Of a stretch of DNA of 64,000 bases, positions 51,474-60,849 are shown one piece after another (position 1 is the stretch's first letter; each line of letters opens with the position of its first letter). This DNA comes from Actinokineospora iranica. GTDB lineage: Bacteria; Actinomycetota; Actinomycetes; Mycobacteriales; Pseudonocardiaceae. The stretch is from contig NZ_FMZZ01000010.1 in assembly GCF_900101685.1 (NCBI RefSeq), positions 227,114-291,113 on the forward strand. The letters are read 5' to 3'. The translations under genes and the position numbers were made by a program. The notes below the pieces were generated by a model. It did no database searches. It saw only the letters and a list, made by a program, of their open reading frames with translations, and was not told the DNA's origin.

Positions 51474-52708
51474 GCGAGACGGTTGTGATGGTGGACGTCT
51501 ACGCGCCCACCGTGCCGCTGGCACAGGCGTTCCTCGACGCGGGCGCCACCGTCGTCCGGGTGCAGAGCACGGTGGCCGCGCCCCCGGTGTACCGCGCGCA
51601 TCCGGACCTGGGGATGTTCGCGGGCAACGTCGTGCACACCGGAGACTTCGCCGCCACCCGCGCCGCGGTGGCCGCCTACGGCCCCGACCTCGTCATCACC
51701 GGCGGCGAGACCGGCGTCGAACTGGCCGACCAGCTCAGTGAGGCGCTCGGGCTGCCCTCCAACGGCACCGCGCTCAGCCCGGCCCGGCGGGACAAGTTCC
51801 TGCAGAACGAGACCGTGCGCGCGGCGGGACTGCGGGCCACCCGGCAGCTGATGGTGACCGACGAGGAGAAGCTGCGGGCCTGGCACGCCGAGATCGGCGG
51901 CCGGGTGGTGGTCAAGCCGGTGCGCAGCGCGGGCAACGACGGGGTGACGTTCTGCGCGACCCCGGACGAGTCCGTCGCCGCCTACCGGTCGATCCTGGGC
52001 AGCACCAACATCTTCGCCCAGCGCAACGAGGCCGTCGTCGCGCAGGAGTACCTGGTGGGCACCGAGTACGCGGTCAACACGGTCAGCTCGCACGGCCGTC
52101 ACCGGGCCACCGACATCTGGCGGTACGCCAAGATGACCGTCAACGGGGTCGTGGACCGGCACGCGGGCGTGTTCTCCACCCCGGTCGACGACGTCCCCGA
52201 CGTGGTGGAGTACGGATTCGCGGTGCTCGACGCCCTCGGCGTGCGGCACGGCCCGGCGCACCTGGAGATCATGTCCACTCCGGACGGTCCCTGCCTGGTG
52301 GAGGCGGGCGTGCGGCTCTGCGGCGGCGGCGCGGCCTACTACGCCGCACTGGCGGGCGGTGAGTCGCAGTTGGAGTGGACGGTCGACGCTTATCTGCGGC
52401 CCGAGCGCTTCGCCGAGCGGCACCGGCGGCCGCACCAGGTCAGGCAGCACGTCGTCACCGCGTACCTGACGTCCCCGGTGGCAGGGGTGCTGGAGGAGTA
52501 CCCGCTGCTCGACCAGGTGCGGGCGCTGCCCAGCTTCCACAAGGAGCACATCGGGGTGCGGCCGGGCGAGCGCCTGCCGCGCACGGTGGACGACTCGACC
52601 GAGCCGCTGATGATCGGGCTCGCGCACCCTGTGGCCCAGGTGGTGGCCGACGACTTCCGCGCGGTCAACTACCTCGACGGCGCGGGCTTCTACAAGATCC
52701 GCGCATGA
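51470..52708 (+). CDS. ATP-grasp ligase
   Basis: 412 aa. ATP-grasp domain with RRDKFLQNETVRAAGL (pre-domain), GGRVVVKPVRSAGNDGV (ATP Lys and Gly-rich loop), AVVAQEYLVGTEYAVNTV, and HLEIM followed by CLVEAGVRLCGGG near residue 285 for Mg2+ binding. Such ligases (BacD, DdaF type) join a carboxylate to an amine through an acyl phosphate. TTG 51470 follows GGGATGGGAAG and overlaps the preceding TGA; ATG 51488 is an alternative. It is followed by a second, divergent ATP-grasp gene in the same operon, so two amide bonds may be made. Confidence 0.85.
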   Translation: MSETVVMVDVYAPTVPLAQAFLDAGATVVRVQSTVAAPPVYRAHPDLGMFAGNVVHTGDFAATRAAVAAYGPDLVITGGETGVELADQLSEALGLPSNGTALSPARRDKFLQNETVRAAGLRATRQLMVTDEEKLRAWHAEIGGRVVVKPVRSAGNDGVTFCATPDESVAAYRSILGSTNIFAQRNEAVVAQEYLVGTEYAVNTVSSHGRHRATDIWRYAKMTVNGVVDRHAGVFSTPVDDVPDVVEYGFAVLDALGVRHGPAHLEIMSTPDGPCLVEAGVRLCGGGAAYYAALAGGESQLEWTVDAYLRPERFAERHRRPHQVRQHVVTAYLTSPVAGVLEEYPLLDQVRALPSFHKEHIGVRPGERLPRTVDDSTEPLMIGLAHPVAQVVADDFRAVNYLDGAGFYKIRA

Positions 52709-53907
52709 CCGCGGCCCCGCACGTCGTCGTGCTGCACCGCTGGCGGGCCCGGTACGCCGACTACGCCCGCTACCTCGACCACGCGGCGCACGCGGTGACC
52801 TATGTCAGCACCGACGTCGGGGCCGAGTCCGTGCCGTCCGCCGCGCGCGAAGTCGTCGTGGTGCCCGCCACCGACGACTTCGCCGCGGTGGACCACGCGG
52901 TGCGCGGCCTGGCCGCGCGGCACGGTCGTCCACAGTGGATCGTCGCGCTCAAGGAGGACGATCTGGGCGTCGCGGCCCGGCTGCGGCGGCGGTGGGGATG
53001 CCCCGGCCCGACCGTCGCCGAGACGACCCCGTTCCGGGACAAGCTCGCCATGTGCCGGGCCGTGGCGGGCGGCGGGGTCGACGTCCCCGCGTTCGCCCCG
53101 GCTGACAGCCCGGACGACGTCGTGGCCTTCGCCGATGCGCACGGGTGGCCGGTCGTGCTCAAACCCCGCGAGGGCAGTTCCAGCGCGGGCGTGGCCGTGC
53201 TGCGTGGACGGGAGGACATCCCCACGGCGGTGTCCGAGGCGCTGGCGCAGGTCTTCAGCCAGGGCGCCGTCCACCACGTCGACGGGGTCTTCGACGGCTC
53301 GGACGTCGCGTGCTGGAAGGTGTCGCGCTATCTGCGTACCTGCCTGGAGTTCCGCTCCGGCGTCCCGCTGGGCTCGGTCGAGGTCGACGACCCCGACTTC
53401 CACGCGCGGGCAGGGGAGTTCGCCCGGCGGGTGCTGGGCGCTCTCACCACCGGGCCGACGGTGTTCCACCTGGAGATGTTCGCCGACGGCGGGCGGTTCC
53501 GGTTCCTGGAGGTCGGGGCGCGCGCGGGCGGGGCGGAGGTCCCGTTCCTGTGGCGCGAGGTGCACGGGTACGACCTGAACGAGGCCGCGTTCCGCGTCGC
53601 CATGGGGGAGCCGCCCCCGCCGGGCGCGACCGAGGGGCCGGGCGCGCCGATCGGCGGGTGGCTGATCGTGCCCGCCCCCGCGCGGCGGCCCTGCCGCGTC
53701 GAGCGGTCCACCCCGATGCTGGGCACGGTGCCGGAGCTGTACGCGGAGGCGGTGTTGGCTCCGGGCCAGGTCCTGCCCGCGGCCGACGCCTACTACGAGC
53801 ACGTCGGCGGGCGCTTCCGCTTCCGCGGCGCGAGCACGGCCGCTGTCGCGGCGGCGGTGTCCAAGATCGCGGCCGAGTACCGGATCACCGGCGTGGCCCT
53901 GGACTGA
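52705..53907 (+). CDS. Second ATP-grasp ligase
   Basis: 400 aa. ATP-grasp features are TTPFRDKLAMCRAVAGGGVD, WPVVLKPREGSSSAGVAVLR and FHLEMFADGGRFRFLEVGAR, with the metal-binding Glu residues about 260-272. The N-terminal ~95 residues form the Rossmann-like pre-domain. Sequence similarity to the preceding ligase is limited to these motifs, so they probably use different substrates. ATGA overlap with the upstream gene. It is the last gene of the biosynthetic operon. Confidence 0.85.
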   Translation: MTAAPHVVVLHRWRARYADYARYLDHAAHAVTYVSTDVGAESVPSAAREVVVVPATDDFAAVDHAVRGLAARHGRPQWIVALKEDDLGVAARLRRRWGCPGPTVAETTPFRDKLAMCRAVAGGGVDVPAFAPADSPDDVVAFADAHGWPVVLKPREGSSSAGVAVLRGREDIPTAVSEALAQVFSQGAVHHVDGVFDGSDVACWKVSRYLRTCLEFRSGVPLGSVEVDDPDFHARAGEFARRVLGALTTGPTVFHLEMFADGGRFRFLEVGARAGGAEVPFLWREVHGYDLNEAAFRVAMGEPPPPGATEGPGAPIGGWLIVPAPARRPCRVERSTPMLGTVPELYAEAVLAPGQVLPAADAYYEHVGGRFRFRGASTAAVAAAVSKIAAEYRITGVALD

Positions 53908-53965
53908 CCGGTTCGGACGGATCGACTGGTTCGACTTGAGTGACTGGATCGACTGGACTGACTCG
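53908..53965. repeat. Short degenerate repeats after the biosynthetic operon
   Basis: Several overlapping copies of GACTGG(A/T)TCGACT-like units lie between the convergent ligase and ABC transporter genes. They are too short and irregular for a known element; they may be slippage products in a spacer. Confidence 0.5.
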
Positions 53966-54013
53966 GCGGCGCCCGGTCCGGCACACCCCGTGCCGAACCG
54001 GGCGCCGCCGCGG

Positions 54014-55792
54014 TCACGGCGGGTCCACGTGGTGGCACGCGACCTGTCGTGCCCCGACTTGCCTCGGCTTCGGCGGCTCCTCGGCGCAGACCGCGCGGTC
54101 GACCCCGGACAGCTCGGCGTAGAGCGGACACCGGGGCCGGAACGCGCAACCACTCGGAAATCCGGTCGGATCGGGCAGTTCGCCGCTGAGCACGGCCGCG
54201 CGCCGGGCACGTGCGGCCTGGACGTCGAGCACCGGCGTCGCGGCGACCAGGGCCCGGGTGTACGGGTGGGCCGGGTGGTCGAGGACGTCGGCCGCGGTCC
54301 CGGCTTCGACGATCGTCCCCAGGTACATCACCGCCACCCGCTCCACGGCGCGCCGGGTGAGGGGGATGTCGTGCGACACCATGAGGAACGCGAGGTCGAA
54401 CCGCGCGCGCAGGCCGGTGAGCAGGTCCATGATCTCCGCCCGCAGCGACGTGTCCAGCGCGGACACCGGCTCGTCCAGCAGCACCAGCCGCGGCCGGGGC
54501 GCCAGCGCCCTGGCGATGGCCACCCGCTGGCGCTGGCCCCCGGACAGCTGTCCGGGTCGGCGCTCGGCGTGCTCGGGGGAGAGGCCGACGAGTTCGAGCA
54601 GTTCCCGTGTGCGCGCCCGGATCTCCGGGCGCGGCCAGCCGTGCACGCGCAACGGTTCGGCGATGATGTCGGCGACCGCCATGGTCGGGTTCAACGACGA
54701 CGTCGGGTCCTGCATCACCATCTGCACCCGCTCGCGCAGGGCGGTCCGCTCCCGGCGGCGCAGGCCGGACACGTCGCGGTCGAACAGCTCGACCGTGCCC
54801 GTCTGCGGCGCGCGGAGACCGACGATCTCCCGGAGCACGGTCGTCTTGCCGCAGCCGGACTCGCCGATCAGCGCCAGCGCCTGTCCCGCGCGCACGTCGA
54901 GGTCGACCCCGTCGACCGCGCGGACGACGGCGCCGCGCCGCGGGCTGAACTGCCTGCGCAGACCGGTGATCCGCAGGACGGGCTCGCCCGCGGGCCGCTC
55001 GGGCCCGGCCGCCGTGGTCCGCGCGGAGAGCAGGCCGCGCAGGTCGTCGCTGCCGGGGCGCTGGAAAAGCGGCGCCACGCCGCCCTCTTCGACCAGGCTT
55101 CCCTTCCGCAGGACCGCGACCCGGTCGCACGAGCGGGCCACCACGCCGAGGTCGTGGGTGATCAGCAGCAGCGCGGCTCCGGTGCGGGCGCGCACGTCGT
55201 CGAGCAGGTCGAGGATCTGCGCCTGGATGGTGACGTCCAGCGCGCTGGTCGGCTCGTCGGCGATGATCAGGTCGGGGTCGTTGGCCATCGCCATGGCGAT
55301 GGCGACCCGCTGGCGCATCCCACCGGAGAACTCGTGCGGCAGCGCCGCCGCCCGGGTGCGCGCGGACGCGATGCCGACGGCGTCGAGCAGCGCGACGGCG
55401 CGCTCGGCCGCGGCCCGGCGGCCGATGCCGGGGTGGTGCGCCGAGACCGCCTCGGCGACCTGGGCGCCCACCGGGACCACCGGGGTGAGCGCGCCGAGCG
55501 GGTCCTGGTGGACCATCGCCACCTGGCGGCCGCGGACGCGGGACAGCTCCCGGTCGGACCGGCCGAGCAGCTCCCGGCCCGCCAGCAGCACCGAGCCGCG
55601 CACCCGGGCGGTCTCCGGCAGCAGTCCCATGACCGCGAGCGCGGTCGCGGACTTGCCCGAGCCGGATTCGCCGACCAGCGCCAGCGCCTCGCCTGGGGAG
55701 ACGGTCAGCGACAACCCGTCCACCGCTGTCACCGGGCCGCTTCGGCCACGGAAGGCGACCGTCAGGTCGCGGATCTCCAGCACTGGACTCAT
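54014..55792 (-). CDS. Dual-domain ABC ATPase of Opp/Nik-type importer
   Basis: 592 aa, a fusion of the two ATPases of a peptide/nickel importer. Half 1 has Walker A GESGSGKSAT, signature FSGGMRQRVAIAMAM and Walker B LIIADEPTSALD. Half 2 has GESGCGKTTV, LSGGQRQRVAIARAL and LVLLDEPVSALD. The oligopeptide-type C-terminus carries the GCAFRPRCP Cys motif, a probable iron-sulfur site in this family. It energises uptake with the two permeases. ATGA overlap with the preceding permease gene. It ends facing the biosynthetic operon. Confidence 0.93.
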   Translation of the reverse strand: MSPVLEIRDLTVAFRGRSGPVTAVDGLSLTVSPGEALALVGESGSGKSATALAVMGLLPETARVRGSVLLAGRELLGRSDRELSRVRGRQVAMVHQDPLGALTPVVPVGAQVAEAVSAHHPGIGRRAAAERAVALLDAVGIASARTRAAALPHEFSGGMRQRVAIAMAMANDPDLIIADEPTSALDVTIQAQILDLLDDVRARTGAALLLITHDLGVVARSCDRVAVLRKGSLVEEGGVAPLFQRPGSDDLRGLLSARTTAAGPERPAGEPVLRITGLRRQFSPRRGAVVRAVDGVDLDVRAGQALALIGESGCGKTTVLREIVGLRAPQTGTVELFDRDVSGLRRRERTALRERVQMVMQDPTSSLNPTMAVADIIAEPLRVHGWPRPEIRARTRELLELVGLSPEHAERRPGQLSGGQRQRVAIARALAPRPRLVLLDEPVSALDTSLRAEIMDLLTGLRARFDLAFLMVSHDIPLTRRAVERVAVMYLGTIVEAGTAADVLDHPAHPYTRALVAATPVLDVQAARARRAAVLSGELPDPTGFPSGCAFRPRCPLYAELSGVDRAVCAEEPPKPRQVGARQVACHHVDPP

Positions 55793-56622
55793 CGTGCCCC
55801 CTCGTCGTCGCGGAGCCCCTCGCCGAGCACCGCCGCCGCGAGCACGGTCGCCGCGAGGAAGCCGACCGGGGCCAGGAAGACCCACGGGAAGGTCAGAGCC
55901 GAGCCGGTGCCAGCGGACACCAGCGTCCCGAGCGAGACGTCGGGCGCCTGCACCCCGAAGCCGAAGTAGCTCAGCCCGGCCTCGGCCAGCACGGCCGAGG
56001 CCACGTTCAGCGTGCAGTCGACGACCAGGAGCGGCGCCATCTGCGGCAGCAGGTGCCGGGTCACGACGCGGGCGCTGGACGCGCCCATGTTCTCGGCGGC
56101 CACGACGTATCCCGACGAGCGCAGGCTCCTGGCCCGCGCCCGCACGACCCGCGCGGTCAGCATCCACTGGAACCCGGCGATGAGCAGCACCAGCACCAGC
56201 CACGACTGGTCGCGCAGCGCGGGCGAGACCACGGCCACGACCAGGATCGGCGGCAGCACCAGCAGGACGTCGACCACCGCCATGAGCACCCGGTCGACCA
56301 TGCCGCCGAGGTAGCCCGCGACCGTGCCGACGACGGCCGAGACGACGGTGGTGAGCACCGCGGCCAGCAGACCGATCACCAGCGACTTCTGCAGCCCGCG
56401 CAGGCACAGGGCCAAGACGTCCTCCCCGAGCCGCGCGGTGCCCAGCGGGTGCGCGGGCGACGGCGCGGACAACACGGTGGCGAGATCCTGCTGCGTGTGG
56501 GTGTACGGCAGGAACAGCGGGCCCGCGAACGCGGCCAGGGCCAGCGCCACCAGCAGGCAAGAGCCCAGCACGACACCGGGGCGGCGGCCCGGCCGCCGCC
56601 GCGGCGTCCCCGCGGCGGTCAC
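55789..56622 (-). CDS. ABC importer permease (DppC/NikC type)
   Basis: 277 aa. About five to six membrane segments, an N-terminal HPLGTARLGEDVLA typical of DppC/OppC, and the EAA loop AAENMGASSARVVTRHLLP that contacts the ATPase. GTG 56622 overlaps the stop of the first permease gene. Part of the four-gene importer operon. Confidence 0.9.
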   Translation of the reverse strand: MTAAGTPRRRPGRRPGVVLGSCLLVALALAAFAGPLFLPYTHTQQDLATVLSAPSPAHPLGTARLGEDVLALCLRGLQKSLVIGLLAAVLTTVVSAVVGTVAGYLGGMVDRVLMAVVDVLLVLPPILVVAVVSPALRDQSWLVLVLLIAGFQWMLTARVVRARARSLRSSGYVVAAENMGASSARVVTRHLLPQMAPLLVVDCTLNVASAVLAEAGLSYFGFGVQAPDVSLGTLVSAGTGSALTFPWVFLAPVGFLAATVLAAAVLGEGLRDDEGAR

Positions 56623-57653
56623 GACCGCGTCCTCGGGTCGAGCAGCACCAGCGCCAGGTCGGCCAGCCAGCCGACCACGACCACGAGGACCGCCATGAGC
56701 AGCGTCGAGGTGGCCACCACCATGGCGTCCTGGTGCTCGATCGCCGACATCATCCAGTCGCCCAGCCCGTGCCAGCCGAAGATCCGCTCGGTGAACACCC
56801 CGCCCGCCAGGTGCAGGCCGAAACTGAACGCCACCAGCGCGGTCATCGGGATCAGGGCCATCCGCAGGCCGTGGCGGCGGACCGCGCGGGCGCGGGTCAG
56901 CCCGCGGGCCCGCGCCGCGCGCAGGAACTCGCTGTGCAGGACCTCCAGCATCGCCGCCCGCTGGTACCGGCTGTAGAACGCGATCTGCGGCAGGGCGATG
57001 GCGACCGTTGGCAGGACCAGGTGCCGGAGCCGGTCGCCCGCCGCGGCCCAGCCCGCCAGGTCCGAGCCCGGCGTCTTCTCCCCGCTGAACGGCAGCAGGT
57101 CCGTGCCCGCGGCCTCGTTCACCGGCAGCCAGAGGATCTTCAGCAGGGTGCCGAGCACGAACACCGGGACGGCCAGCAGGACCAGAGCGGCGGCCATCGA
57201 GATCTTGTCCGCCCAGCGGCCCGCGCGCAGCGCGCCCCAGATGCCGACCGCGACGCCCAGCAGCACGGCCAGCACGCTGCCGGGCAGGAACAGCCGCAGG
57301 CTGGTGCCCGCGCGTTCCCACACCTCGTCGGCGACGGCGTGCCCGTCGACGGTCACGCCGAAGTCGCCCGCGGGGACCCCGGACAGCCAGCGCAGAAACC
57401 GCGGCAGCACCGGCAGGTCCAGGCCCAGTTCGGCGGCGCGCGCGTCGAGCACTGCCTGCGGTGTCGGCGGCTGGGTGGAGCGCAGCTCGGCGAGGGGGTC
57501 GAAGCTCAGCGCCGCCAGGGTGTAGGTCAGCAGCACGGCCGCCAGGCACAGGGCCACCCGCCCTGCCACCCGCCCCGCCAGCCCGGCGGCGAGCCGGGCT
57601 CTCCCGGCAGGCGCGGAGAGCGCCACGTGGCGCTCCCCGTCCAGCATCCTCAC
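56619..57653 (-). CDS. ABC importer permease (DppB/NikB type)
   Basis: 344 aa. N-terminal membrane helix, then PVLPRFLRWLSGVPAGDFGV typical of DppB/OppB, four to five further helices, and the EAA loop RAARARGLTRARAVRRHGLR. GTG 57653 overlaps the binding-protein stop codon. It forms the channel with the DppC-type permease. Confidence 0.9.
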   Translation of the reverse strand: MRMLDGERHVALSAPAGRARLAAGLAGRVAGRVALCLAAVLLTYTLAALSFDPLAELRSTQPPTPQAVLDARAAELGLDLPVLPRFLRWLSGVPAGDFGVTVDGHAVADEVWERAGTSLRLFLPGSVLAVLLGVAVGIWGALRAGRWADKISMAAALVLLAVPVFVLGTLLKILWLPVNEAAGTDLLPFSGEKTPGSDLAGWAAAGDRLRHLVLPTVAIALPQIAFYSRYQRAAMLEVLHSEFLRAARARGLTRARAVRRHGLRMALIPMTALVAFSFGLHLAGGVFTERIFGWHGLGDWMMSAIEHQDAMVVATSTLLMAVLVVVVGWLADLALVLLDPRTRS

Positions 57654-59332
57654 TTCATGAACCCGGCCGCGGCGAATCCATAGGCGCCCAAGCCCCGGGC
57701 GCCGTAGTTGGCCAGTTTCGAACGGACCGCGTACGCCCCCGACTCGGGGTAGAGCGGCAGGTGGTGGGCGTGCCGCCAGGCCAGCACATCGATCTCGTTG
57801 GCCAGCTCGTCCCGCTTCGCCGGGTCGAACTCGGCGATGGCGCGGTCGTAGAGCTCCTGGATGCCGGGCACCACGACGCGGCCGAAGTTGTTGCCAGCCT
57901 TGGCGCCCTCCGGAACCTGGAACACCGGCCGGTCATGGGAGACCGGGTAGGGCGACTTGGTCCACTCGAAGGCGATGATGTCGAAATTGCCCGGCTGCAG
58001 GTAGGTGTCCTGGAAGCGCTCGACCGGCACCGCCTCGACCTTGGCCTCCACCCCGACCTTGGCCAGCTGCTCGGCCACCACGCCCGCCACGGTCCGCCCG
58101 GTGGGCGTGGCCTGCACGACGAACCGCAGGCTCAGCCGCTGCCCGTTCTTCACCCGGACCGCGCCGTCGAGGACCCAGCCCTGGGCGTCCAGCGCGGCGC
58201 GGGCCGCGTCCGGGTTGTGCGGCAGGACACCGGAGTTGTCCCGGTAGCCCGCGTAGCCCGGCGGGAGGATGTGGTTGCCCACCGCCTTGCTCCCGGGGGC
58301 GATCGGCCCCACGACGACGTCGGTCACCGCCTGCGGGTCGACCGCCTGCGCGATCGCGACGCGCAGCTTCTCGTCGGACAGCGGCGCGCCGTCGCCGCCG
58401 TTGAAGCTGAGCTGCCCGGCGCGCCGCTCGGTCGCCTGCCGGATCTCCACCCCGGAGACGGCCTTCGCCCGGGCGAGCAGGTCGATGTCGCCGCCGATCG
58501 GGTACAGGTCGATGCCGCCGTTGGCGAGCTCGTCGGCCCGGGCGGCTGGGGCGAGCGCCCGGAAGATCACGCGGTCCAGCATCGGGCGGGCGCCCCACCA
58601 CCTGTCGCTGCGGCGCAGGGTGACGACCTTGGCGGTGGTGTCGACCTCGGCGACCTCGAACGCCCCGGCGGTCACCGTGGGGCCGTTCAGCCAGGACTTG
58701 TTGAACGCCTCCGGGGTCTCGGTCACCTCGACCGGGACGAGCGGGCGGAACAGGCCTGGCCAGTCGGCGAACGGCTTGGCGAAGGTCAGCACGGCCTCCT
58801 TGTCCGACGCGCCGCGCTCCACCTTCGCCACGTCCTGGTAGCCGACGTGGTTGTTGACCTCGTACCGGGTGTCCGTGCCGTTGAGGGCCGCCCAGTGCCC
58901 GCGCAGGTCCTGCCAGGTGAGCGGCCTTCCGTTGCTCCACACGGCGTTGGGCGCGATCGTGTAGCGCACGACCTGCGGCTGCGTGGACACCAGCTCGATG
59001 GCGGTGAAGAAGTCCTTGTTGACGGCGGGCACGCCGTCGGCGGTGTCGAGGAACGCGCTGGGCAGGATCGCGTCGGCGAGCTGGTAGGTCACCACGCGCG
59101 CGCCGTTGACCTGCTTGGGGTTGAAGTTCGACGGCAGGGAGTCGATGGGCACCCGCAGGTCGCCGCCCTCGCGGAGGTTGGCCCGGTCCTGCCGGTTGAT
59201 GTCGGGCCCCTGGGTGGCGCTCGCTCCCGGAGGCGCTTGTCCAGGCGTCGCCTGGTTCGCGCAACCGGATGCGCCCACGGCGAAGGCGAGCAACAGCCCG
59301 CCCAGCGTCGATGCCTTGCCCCGTAACGGCAT
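57650..59332 (-). CDS. Family 5 solute-binding lipoprotein
   Basis: 560 aa. Signal peptide with lipobox GASGC (Cys about 24) for attachment to the outer face of the membrane. The mature protein is an SBP_bac_5 fold: VVTYQLADAILPSAF, APNAVWSNGRPLTWQDLRGH, SFNGGDGAPLSDEKLRVAIA and FDIIAFEWTKSPYP. This family binds peptides, nickel chelates or metallophore complexes (CntA/NikA). A Fur/Zur-like site lies about 67 bp upstream, and a metallophore-type operon converges on this one, so import of a metal-loaded ligand is the favoured inference. First gene of a four-gene overlapping operon. Confidence 0.9.
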   Translation of the reverse strand: MPLRGKASTLGGLLLAFAVGASGCANQATPGQAPPGASATQGPDINRQDRANLREGGDLRVPIDSLPSNFNPKQVNGARVVTYQLADAILPSAFLDTADGVPAVNKDFFTAIELVSTQPQVVRYTIAPNAVWSNGRPLTWQDLRGHWAALNGTDTRYEVNNHVGYQDVAKVERGASDKEAVLTFAKPFADWPGLFRPLVPVEVTETPEAFNKSWLNGPTVTAGAFEVAEVDTTAKVVTLRRSDRWWGARPMLDRVIFRALAPAARADELANGGIDLYPIGGDIDLLARAKAVSGVEIRQATERRAGQLSFNGGDGAPLSDEKLRVAIAQAVDPQAVTDVVVGPIAPGSKAVGNHILPPGYAGYRDNSGVLPHNPDAARAALDAQGWVLDGAVRVKNGQRLSLRFVVQATPTGRTVAGVVAEQLAKVGVEAKVEAVPVERFQDTYLQPGNFDIIAFEWTKSPYPVSHDRPVFQVPEGAKAGNNFGRVVVPGIQELYDRAIAEFDPAKRDELANEIDVLAWRHAHHLPLYPESGAYAVRSKLANYGARGLGAYGFAAAGFMK

Positions 59333-59398
59333 GTGCGTCCTCGATCCGCCCCGTTGTGGGGCCCAGTGTTCATTGGATGCCGCGCACCTTAACGCAAA

Positions 59399-59413
59399 CC
59401 GTAATCATGTTCA
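59399..59413. promoter_or_regulatory. Weak Fur/Zur-type box upstream of the importer operon
   Basis: CCGTAATCATGTTCA matches TGATAATNATTATCA at 9 of 14 positions, including the central AATCAT. It lies 67 bp before the binding-protein start. Weaker than the other sites in this region. Confidence 0.45.
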
Positions 59414-59448
59414 ATAAGGATTCCGGGGTGAAGAGTGTCGGTCACAAT

Positions 59449-59463
59449 TGGCAACGATTGTCA
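59449..59463. promoter_or_regulatory. Fur/Zur-type box upstream of the MFS exporter
   Basis: TGGCAACGATTGTCA matches the 7-1-7 consensus at about 11 of 14 positions, and its surroundings are almost identical to the site before the Zur-like gene. It is 43 bp before the MFS start. Both sites in the 174-bp divergent spacer could control importer and exporter together. Confidence 0.68.
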
Positions 59464-59506
59464 TTTTCCGTGTTAGGCTCCCGAACCCGGAGACCGAGGG
59501 GGGACG

Positions 59507-60781
59507 ATGAGCGCTGCCGACCAGAAGTCGTTACGGCACAACAGGGACTTCAGTCGGTTCTGGTTCGGCGAGACGGTGTCGCTGTTCGGCGTCCAGGTCA
59601 CCAACCTGGCCCTCCCGCTGACCGCCGTGCTCGTCCTGCAGGTGTCACCGGAAGAGCTTGGGCTGCTGCGTTCGTTCGCGTTCCTGCCGTTCCTGTTCCT
59701 GGCACTGCCGTTCGGCGTGCTGGTCGACCGCAAACCCAAGCGGCCGTTGATGATCACGGCGAACCTGCTGCGCGCGGGCCTGGTCGCCCTGGTGCCGATC
59801 ATGGCGGCGGCGGGCCTGCTCAGCGTGCCCGCGCTGGCTGCGATCGTGCTCGCCATCGGCGTGTGCACCGTGCTGTTCGAGGTCTGCTGGCTGTCCTACG
59901 TGCCGGTCATCGTCGACCAGGAGCACCTCGTAGCGGCCAACGGCCGGGTGAGCGCGAGCTCGTCCGCGGCCGAGTTCGCCGGACCCGGGCTCGGCGGGCT
60001 GCTGGTCCAAGTGCTCACCGCGCCCTACGCCCTGGTCGTCAACGCGGGCTCCTATCTGGCGTCGGTCCTGTCGCTGTGGGCCATCCGGGTGCCAGAGGAG
60101 GTCCGCCCGTCGGCCAAGCGGCACATCGGCAAGGAGATCGCCGAGGGCATCGGTTTCATCGTCGGTCAGCCGTATCTGCGGGTGCTCGCCGTCGCGGGCG
60201 CGGCATTCAACTTCTGCTACATGTTCGTCGAGGCGCTGTTCGTCATCTACGCGGTGCGTGACCTGGGCTTCGGACCCGGCCTGATCGGCCTCATCGTGGC
60301 GCTCAGCGCGGTCGGCGGCGTGCTGGGCGCGTCCCTGGCCGCGGGCCTGGTCCGCCGGTACCGGTTCGGCCGGGTCTACGCCGCGGCGGTCCTGGTCGGC
60401 TACGGCGGTCCGCTGCTGATCCCGCTCGTCGCGGGACCACCCTGGCTGACCGTCATCGTCGTGACAGCCGGGTTCTTCTTCATGCGCGCCGGACTCGCGG
60501 TGTCCAATGTGGCGGGAACGAGCCTGCGCCAAGCGGTCACCCCGCGCGAGCTGCTGGGCAGGATGACCGCGGGGATGCGCACGCTGATGTGGGGGATCGG
60601 CACGACGGGCGCCATCGTCGGCGGCGTCGTCGGCGGGTGGCTCGGCCTGCGCGCGGGGCTGTGGGTGGCCGCGGTCGGCTTCCTCGTCGCCGCCCTGCCG
60701 ATCCTGTTGTCCCGCATCCCGCGCCTGGGTGAGATGCCCTCGCTGGCGTCGCCGGAGCCCGCCGCGCGACCGGCGGACTGA
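59507..60781 (+). CDS. MFS exporter, EntS/MefA type
   Basis: 424 aa, 12 membrane segments. The opening NRDFSRFWFGETVSLFG and VTNLALPLTAVLVLQ, plus GVLVDRKPKRPLM (motif A), are those of the DHA3/EntS-MefA group, which includes siderophore exporters. ATG 59507 follows GAGGGGGGAC. Divergent from the importer operon with a shared regulatory spacer. Export of the locus product is inferred from position and the upstream Fur/Zur-type box. Confidence 0.88.
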   Translation: MSAADQKSLRHNRDFSRFWFGETVSLFGVQVTNLALPLTAVLVLQVSPEELGLLRSFAFLPFLFLALPFGVLVDRKPKRPLMITANLLRAGLVALVPIMAAAGLLSVPALAAIVLAIGVCTVLFEVCWLSYVPVIVDQEHLVAANGRVSASSSAAEFAGPGLGGLLVQVLTAPYALVVNAGSYLASVLSLWAIRVPEEVRPSAKRHIGKEIAEGIGFIVGQPYLRVLAVAGAAFNFCYMFVEALFVIYAVRDLGFGPGLIGLIVALSAVGGVLGASLAAGLVRRYRFGRVYAAAVLVGYGGPLLIPLVAGPPWLTVIVVTAGFFFMRAGLAVSNVAGTSLRQAVTPRELLGRMTAGMRTLMWGIGTTGAIVGGVVGGWLGLRAGLWVAAVGFLVAALPILLSRIPRLGEMPSLASPEPAARPAD

Positions 60782-60849
60782 TCCAGCGACGAGGGCGTGG
60801 TCCCGAGTGCGTCGACCGGGACCACGCTCCGTCGGTCATGTCTGCCCGG

